DNA from: Chloroflexota bacterium
Lineage (GTDB): Bacteria; Chloroflexota; Dehalococcoidia; JACQTR01
NCBI GenBank assembly: GCA_016210705.1
Contig: JACQTR010000043.1
Span: forward strand, 1-10,346
Length of the DNA stretch: 10,346 bases
Direction: 5' to 3'
This document shows, one piece after another, positions 6,603-10,346 of the stretch. Below the pieces are notes generated by a model. The model was not told the DNA's origin and searched no databases. It saw nothing but the letters and a program-made list of their open reading frames with translations. The position numbers and the translations under genes are program-made. Each line of letters opens with the position of its first letter. Position 1 is the first letter of the stretch.

Positions 6603-8131
6603 GCCAGAGTTAGCAAATCTTGAAACTGGCGGCACAACCACGCCGTTATATCCTCGGCTTCAATAAATTTGCGTAGAGCATCCGCCCGTTGACGCCTTTC
6701 CTCTCGGGACATGGTAAGAGCTTTGTATAAGGCTTCCGTGGTTCCCTCCACATCGCCTGGAGATACAGAAAGAGCGTACTCCCCCAGTTGCTCATGGGCA
6801 CCCACCGCCTCCGACAAGACCAATATACCATCGCGACTATTAACAGTGGGCCCTTCTTTGGCCACCAAATTCATGCCATCGATGACGGCGTTCACCAAAA
6901 GGACATCGTAAAGACGCATCCCGGCTATCGCCTGTGGGTAGTTGTTCTCGTAGAAAACCTGGATGGGCTGCCAATCTTCACCACCGTATTTATTATTCAG
7001 GGTAGACACCAACCCCAGAACCTCCTCTGCATACCTTTGATACTGGCGTATATGAGTGCGAGAGGGCACCAAAAAAGCGAGAAATTTGACCTTTCCCCGC
7101 AATTGGGGGCAGCGCTCCAAAAGGCCATCGAACGCCTTAAAGCCCCGCACAATATTCTTGCTGGGATCTACCCGATCGACCCGAACTATGGTCTGGTCGC
7201 CACAGTAGGGGCGTAGCTTCGCCTCATACTCCTGAACCCGCGGTGAGCGGGCCAATCTCCGTAGCTCAGTGACATCTATGGAGACCGGATATGAATTGGC
7301 TATAGTCAGATGTCCCTTATACCACACCGTTCGCCGCTGATAATCCACCTCGGCTCCAGGCAGAAAAGCCTGGCAGGTATGGAGAAAGTTACGTACATCC
7401 CTCATAGCCTGAAAACCTACAATATCGTTGGCGCAAAGCCCTTGCCACATAGCCAGACGCATAGGGTAGGGGAGCAACGCCCAATAACTGGGGTCAGGCC
7501 AAGGGATATGAATGAAATGCTGCAAGATGGCATTAGGAAGTTTCGGGCGAATATAACCTGCCACTAGATAAAAATGATAATCGTGGAGCATAATAAAAGC
7601 CGAACGATCCTCCTGGCCTGCCTCCTCCACCACCGCTTGAGCAAATGCCTGATTAACGGCCACGTAGCCATTTTCCCAAGCATCGTAAACGCTGGCGTTT
7701 ATGTTAGGGGTGTGAGGAGAGTTCCACATATAGTGTTGCAGGAACCAGAGAAGAGGATTGCAGAAGATATTGTAAAATTTATGGTAGACATTTCTGGGGC
7801 TGACTACAAATCGTAACCGAACCTTCTGACCGGACACGGGCGAAGGGATAGCCCCCCCCTCAGCAGCCCGCCGATCTCCTTCACCCATAGCGCTTGCTAT
7901 CCAGGTTAGCTCAGTATGCTGGCTGACAGCACTAAGAGCGGTTACCACCCCACCACTGCCACGACGAGCTCGCAAATGCCCATCTTCGGCAACCTGATAC
8001 TCCACAGGCCCCCGATTACTAGCCAAAATAAGTTGTCTCTTAGCCAACATCTCGTGGCCAAGCTCCACCAACCTAGCCACGTTGCTTTCCCTAGGAGATG
8101 ATGATGTCAACGTTTCCTCAGAGAGAACCAA
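6599..8131 (-). CDS. otsA: Trehalose-6-phosphate synthase (GT20 family)
   Basis: Transfers glucose from a nucleotide sugar to glucose-6-phosphate, giving trehalose-6-phosphate. It is a GT-B fold retaining glycosyltransferase. Counterparts of the E. coli active-site residues are visible: R40 in ASNRGP, the RGSGGVV loop, D184 in HDYH, FIHIPWP, R320 and K325 in VDRVDPSKN, and D418 in DGMNLVAKE. Two stretches differ from E. coli: DRVDPSKN instead of ERLDYSKG, and AKEGPTVNSRDGILVLSEAVGA instead of the shorter proteobacterial form. A GT20 relative with another acceptor is therefore possible, but the convergent otsB makes trehalose by far the best reading. The start is uncertain: TTG 8131 gives 510 residues without a ribosome binding site, and GTG 8080 or ATG 8050 would remove an N-terminal extension absent from E. 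coli OtsA. Confidence 0.92.
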   Translation of the reverse strand: MVLSEETLTSSSPRESNVARLVELGHEMLAKRQLILASNRGPVEYQVAEDGHLRARRGSGGVVTALSAVSQHTELTWIASAMGEGDRRAAEGGAIPSPVSGQKVRLRFVVSPRNVYHKFYNIFCNPLLWFLQHYMWNSPHTPNINASVYDAWENGYVAVNQAFAQAVVEEAGQEDRSAFIMLHDYHFYLVAGYIRPKLPNAILQHFIHIPWPDPSYWALLPYPMRLAMWQGLCANDIVGFQAMRDVRNFLHTCQAFLPGAEVDYQRRTVWYKGHLTIANSYPVSIDVTELRRLARSPRVQEYEAKLRPYCGDQTIVRVDRVDPSKNIVRGFKAFDGLLERCPQLRGKVKFLAFLVPSRTHIRQYQRYAEEVLGLVSTLNNKYGGEDWQPIQVFYENNYPQAIAGMRLYDVLLVNAVIDGMNLVAKEGPTVNSRDGILVLSEAVGAHEQLGEYALSVSPGDVEGTTEALYKALTMSREERRQRADALRKFIEAEDITAWLCRQFQDLLTLA

Positions 8132-8147
8132 AACAAAACTAAACCGA

Positions 8148-8176
8148 ACTTAACATGAGAATTTAAAAACTGTCAA
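8148..8176 (-). promoter_or_regulatory. Possible otsA promoter
   Basis: On the minus strand, a perfect TTGACA (8176-8171) is followed after 17 nt by TTAAGT (8153-8148), which matches the -10 consensus at only three positions. Transcription would begin near 8141, about 10 nt before the TTG at 8131. The -35 box is convincing but the -10 box is not. Confidence 0.3.
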
Positions 8177-8204
8177 GGCAATGGGCAAAGGCAAGCACAA
8201 TAGA

Positions 8205-8236
8205 ACAGTCTACAAAGAACCTTTTGTTGAGACTGT
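8205..8236. repeat. Imperfect 32-bp inverted repeat with ACAGTCT / AGACTGT arms
   Basis: The outer 7-bp arms (8205-8211 and 8230-8236) are perfectly complementary. Inside them CAAAG (8213-8217) faces CTTTTG across the centre. It contains two of the six GACTGT half-sites, facing each other, and may be an operator for otsA or for both divergent genes. Confidence 0.5.
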
Positions 8237-8323
8237 ATATAAATGGGGTGTCCCTTGGCTACAAAGTCGGCTCGCAAAAGCGGACTAGAGACTGTCCTAT
8301 CACTTAACAACGCCTATTAGTCC

Positions 8324-8341
8324 AAATTACGTCTCTAATTT
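8324..8341. repeat. AT-rich dyad AAATTA-N6-TAATTT
   Basis: Perfect 6-bp arms around a 6-nt centre (CGTCTC). The flanks CCTATTAG and TAGG add partial symmetry. It may be a second regulatory element or a chance AT-rich dyad. Confidence 0.3.
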
Positions 8342-8377
8342 AGGAGGCATACTCTCAGCCTGCCTTAACCAACAAGG

Positions 8378-8391
8378 GACTGTTGACAGTC
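8378..8391. promoter_or_regulatory. Palindromic operator-like site overlapping a -35 box
   Basis: GACTGT, TG, ACAGTC: a perfect 6-2-6 dyad. The -35 box TTGACA of the downstream promoter (8383-8388) lies across its centre and right arm, the geometry expected of a repressor site. Further single copies of the same hexamer flank it on both sides. Confidence 0.55.
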
Positions 8392-8411
8392 TTTGCCAAT
8401 CATGTTATAGT
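8383..8411 (+). promoter_or_regulatory. Predicted strong sigma-70 promoter of the DUF5343-like gene
   Basis: A perfect -35 TTGACA (8383-8388), a 17-nt spacer and a -10 TATAGT (8406-8411, 5/6). Transcription would begin near 8418, giving a leader of about 50 nt that includes another GACTGT at 8424-8429. Confidence 0.7.
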
Positions 8412-8468
8412 TTTCTAGTTTCGGACTGTGCCCTTATTTTCAGTCCAGAAGAATCTTAGCGAGTAAAG

Positions 8469-9134
8469 ATGCCACCTAATTTCAGTAAGGCCCCCCTCCC
8501 ACCTTATGGACCCACGGCGGGGATGATCGAAGGGTTACAGCTATTGCAAAGAGCCTCACCCTCCAAAGTAAACGAGGAGTTTTTGCGCAGCCATCGGGTC
8601 GCCCCAGGCAATGAATACAAAGTTGTAGGAGCTCTCAAGTTCCTAGGGTTGATAGATGAAGAGGGGAAACCTACCGAAAAGAGCCAGCTGCTCAAAACCC
8701 GGGGGCCTGCTTATTTGCTGAGCCTTCAAGACATTATTCGCTCCGCCTACCACAAGCTTTTCGCTCAGAACAATCTCAAGGAAGCAAACCGAGAGGATAT
8801 CTATAATTATTTCGTTACCGAAGAGGGTGTGGGCGCCGAAATGGCCCTAAAGGCCACTCGCTTCTTCCTCGCCCTGTGTCAGATAGCCGGAATAGAGTTG
8901 GCCGCCTCCTCGCGAACGCCATCCAAAAAGGCAATACGGACTTCGCCCCACTCCCAGTCCCCATCCCGGCGGCGTCGAGGTCGCCTTCCCTCAACCTCAA
9001 AGTCGCCGCTTTCCATCGAGGGTATACCTCTAGTCCTGGCCATCACCCCCGAAATAACCGAAATGAGCGAAGAGGAACTGGCCAAGGCCTTTCGTAAGAT
9101 CCATCGCGCCCTTCGCAGCGCTCTGGAAGAATGA
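8469..9134 (+). CDS. DUF5343-like protein of unknown function
   Basis: The 221-residue protein resembles the DUF5343 family, whose function I do not know. The N-terminal 130 residues carry the pattern I associate with it: PPYGPTAGMIEGLQLLQ, then FLRSHRVAPGNEYKVVGALKFLGLIDEEGKPTE, then LQDIIRSAYHKLF. This reads like a winged-helix fold with a wing ending in G-x-P-T. Residues about 146-178 are basic, serine-rich and probably disordered (RRRRGRLPSTSKS), which could bind nucleic acid. A short helical tail (EMSEEELAKAFRKIHRALRSALEE) closes the protein. The ATG at 8469 has no strong Shine-Dalgarno, but the promoter 50 nt upstream is the best in the window. The gene is divergent from otsA and 38 nt upstream of dprA. 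A DNA-binding regulator acting on the neighbouring GACTGT sites is conceivable but unproven. Confidence 0.65.
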   Translation: MPPNFSKAPLPPYGPTAGMIEGLQLLQRASPSKVNEEFLRSHRVAPGNEYKVVGALKFLGLIDEEGKPTEKSQLLKTRGPAYLLSLQDIIRSAYHKLFAQNNLKEANREDIYNYFVTEEGVGAEMALKATRFFLALCQIAGIELAASSRTPSKKAIRTSPHSQSPSRRRRGRLPSTSKSPLSIEGIPLVLAITPEITEMSEEELAKAFRKIHRALRSALEE

Positions 9135-9144
9135 CCTCCAGCTA

Positions 9145-9174
9145 TTGACACTTTGGCCTTCGAATTAATATTAT
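9145..9174 (+). promoter_or_regulatory. Predicted dprA promoter overlapping the first ATG
   Basis: A perfect -35 TTGACA (9145-9150), an 18-nt spacer and a -10 TATTAT (9169-9174, 5/6). The -10 box covers the first ATG (9173-9175). Transcription would begin at about 9181-9182, which is where the second in-frame ATG (9182-9184) lies. Confidence 0.45.
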
Positions 9175-10279
9175 GGCCAAAATGACTGACCTTCCCTACT
9201 GGGTTGGCTTAAACCTAATTCCAGGTATCGGCCGCGTTAAATTCTCTTTGCTGGAGACCTATTTTGGCGACCTGGCCCAGGCTTGGAAAGCTGGTGCGGG
9301 CGAACTCAAGAGTGCCGGTCTGGACGGACGTACCATCGCCGCTATCATAGCCAAGCGACCCCAGATCTCTCCCCAGGCCGAGCTAGAGCGGTTGGAACGC
9401 CACAGGGTAAAAGCCCTTACCTGGAAAGATCCTGCTTACCCACCACGGCTGAAGCAGATATATGACCTACCCCCCATCCTCTACGTGAGGGGCAATCTCC
9501 TCCCCGATGATGAATGGGCGGTGGCCGTCGTGGGCACCCGCCGCGCCACCAGCTATGGTAAGGCTGCTGCCGAAGACATTGTGGACGACCTGGCGCGCAG
9601 CAATATTACCATCGTCAGCGGCCTGGCCAAAGGCATAGATGCCATCGCCCACCAAACTGCCCTAAAGAACGGCGGACGGACTATCGCCGTTATGGGTTGT
9701 GGATTAGACATGGTCTATCCTGCTGACCACCTTTCCCTGGCTCGAGCCATCATGGAGCAAGGCGCCCTGGTGAGCGATTACCCCTTAGGCACCCCCCCCA
9801 AGGCCCAACACTTCCCCAGGCGCAATCGTGTTATGAGCGGTCTCTGTTTAGGGGTGCTGGTCATAGAGGCTGGAGAGGGAAGCGGCGCCCTCATTACCGC
9901 CCAACTGGCCCTGGAGCAAAATCGGGAGGTATTTGCCCTCCCTGGGCCTATATTCTCTCCCACCCATCGGGGAGCCCATCGTCTAATTCAGGAGGGAGCT
10001 AAACTGGTTCAAGGCGCCCAAGATGTTCTTGAAGAACTTAACCTAACCATGACCTGCCGTCAGCCAGAGGTGAAACCATTGCCCCCGCTCAGCGATACAG
10101 AATCCCTAATTCTCTGTCATCTCTCCACTGAGCCCACTCACATCGATGAGGTGCGCTGGCGGTCGGGTCTTCCTATGACCACCGTGAGCAGCACTTTAGC
10201 CCTCCTTGAACTCAGCGGACAGGTAAGACAGATGGGAGGGATGCATTACGTATTAGCATCGAGGCCTAACACCCATTGA
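9173..10279 (+). CDS. dprA: DNA-processing protein DprA (SMF family)
   Basis: Binds single-stranded DNA taken up during transformation and loads RecA onto it; it acts in the cytoplasm. The 368 residues have the full family layout. An N-terminal helical domain holds a helix-hairpin-helix-like stretch (LNLIPGIGRVKF). The extended Rossmann fold (about 75-290) contains LPPILYVRGNL, VAVVGTRRATSYG, IVSGLAKGIDAIAH, GCGLDMVYPADH, FPRRNRVMSGL, GSGALITAQLALEQ, VFALPGP and GAHRLIQEGA. A C-terminal winged helix (about 305-365, HIDEVRWRSGLPMTTVSSTLALLELSG) ends the protein. The start is either ATG 9173 or ATG 9182. Neither has a ribosome binding site, and the promoter position favours 9182. It lies 38 nt after the DUF5343-like gene and may also be reached by transcription from that gene's promoter. 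Confidence 0.95.
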   Translation: MAKMTDLPYWVGLNLIPGIGRVKFSLLETYFGDLAQAWKAGAGELKSAGLDGRTIAAIIAKRPQISPQAELERLERHRVKALTWKDPAYPPRLKQIYDLPPILYVRGNLLPDDEWAVAVVGTRRATSYGKAAAEDIVDDLARSNITIVSGLAKGIDAIAHQTALKNGGRTIAVMGCGLDMVYPADHLSLARAIMEQGALVSDYPLGTPPKAQHFPRRNRVMSGLCLGVLVIEAGEGSGALITAQLALEQNREVFALPGPIFSPTHRGAHRLIQEGAKLVQGAQDVLEELNLTMTCRQPEVKPLPPLSDTESLILCHLSTEPTHIDEVRWRSGLPMTTVSSTLALLELSGQVRQMGGMHYVLASRPNTH

Positions 10280-10315
10280 AAAACTATCCTTTCTCTCCCT
10301 TCTCCACTTTACCTC

Positions 10316-10344
10316 TTTACTTTATTGCCGTAATACAGTATAGT
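10316..10344 (+). promoter_or_regulatory. Promoter-like sequence at the right edge, for a gene outside the window
   Basis: TTTACT (10316-10321, 4/6), a 17-nt spacer and TATAGT (10339-10344, 5/6). The -10 box is the same as in the DUF5343 promoter. The preceding 35 nt after dprA are pyrimidine-rich and contain no hairpin that would terminate dprA. Confidence 0.4.
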
Positions 10345-10346
10345 TC

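Larger units (their letters stand above)
8132..8468. other. Divergent intergenic region between otsA and the DUF5343-like gene, rich in GACTGT sites
   Basis: I see no gene in this 337-bp gap. It holds a near-consensus promoter for the rightward gene (8383-8411) and a weaker candidate for otsA (8176-8148). It also has six exact copies of the hexamer GACTGT or its complement, starting at 8205 (-), 8231 (+), 8290 (+), 8378 (+), 8386 (-) and 8424 (+). An AT-rich dyad lies at 8324-8341. A GGAGG at 8343-8347 has no start codon at a useful distance. Confidence 0.7.

Overview
This 10.3-kb window reads as a piece of bacterial chromosome of roughly 50% GC with dense, mostly single-copy housekeeping and stress genes. 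I see no mobile element, CRISPR array, rRNA or tRNA. The gene set (B12-dependent ribonucleotide reductase, ComM/YifB, DprA, a GT20 trehalose-phosphate synthase, DUF1003, DUF429) fits an environmental, Gram-positive-like or Chloroflexota-like bacterium. This placement is an inference from gene content and protein style, not a database result. Ribosome binding sites of the AAAGGAGG type precede several genes, and sigma-70-like TTGACA boxes precede others.

Layout. Positions 1-1402 (minus) hold the N-terminal part of a class II ribonucleotide reductase (nrdJ), cut by the window edge. Upstream of it on the same strand, 1608-1850 encodes an 80-residue protein with 22 histidines and a good ribosome binding site. 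A 338-bp divergent gap (1851-2188) separates this pair from comM (2189-3712, plus). comM is followed after 4 nt by a DUF429 gene (3717-4281) whose frame is broken at an A8 run. After two hairpins comes a tight plus-strand cluster: an MscS-family channel (4363-5223), a DUF1003 membrane protein (5251-5802) and trehalose-6-phosphate phosphatase otsB (5805-6602). Trehalose-6-phosphate synthase otsA (8131-6599, minus) converges on otsB, and the two stop codons share the palindrome CTAG. A 337-bp divergent gap (8132-8468) carries six copies of GACTGT/ACAGTC and a near-consensus promoter for a DUF5343-like gene (8469-9134). dprA (9173-10279) follows, and a promoter-like sequence sits at the right edge.

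How the genes fit together. comM and dprA both act on incoming DNA during natural transformation. Here they bracket an osmotic-stress block (MscS channel, DUF1003, OtsB, OtsA). OtsA makes trehalose-6-phosphate and OtsB dephosphorylates it to the compatible solute trehalose, while an MscS channel would release solutes on down-shock. The two halves of the trehalose pathway lie on opposite strands, so they are not one operon.

The points most worth a second look are the histidine-rich protein beside the cobalamin-dependent reductase, the GACTGT site cluster between otsA and the DUF5343 gene, the A8 frameshift in an otherwise well-conserved DUF429 gene, and a possible leaderless start of dprA.
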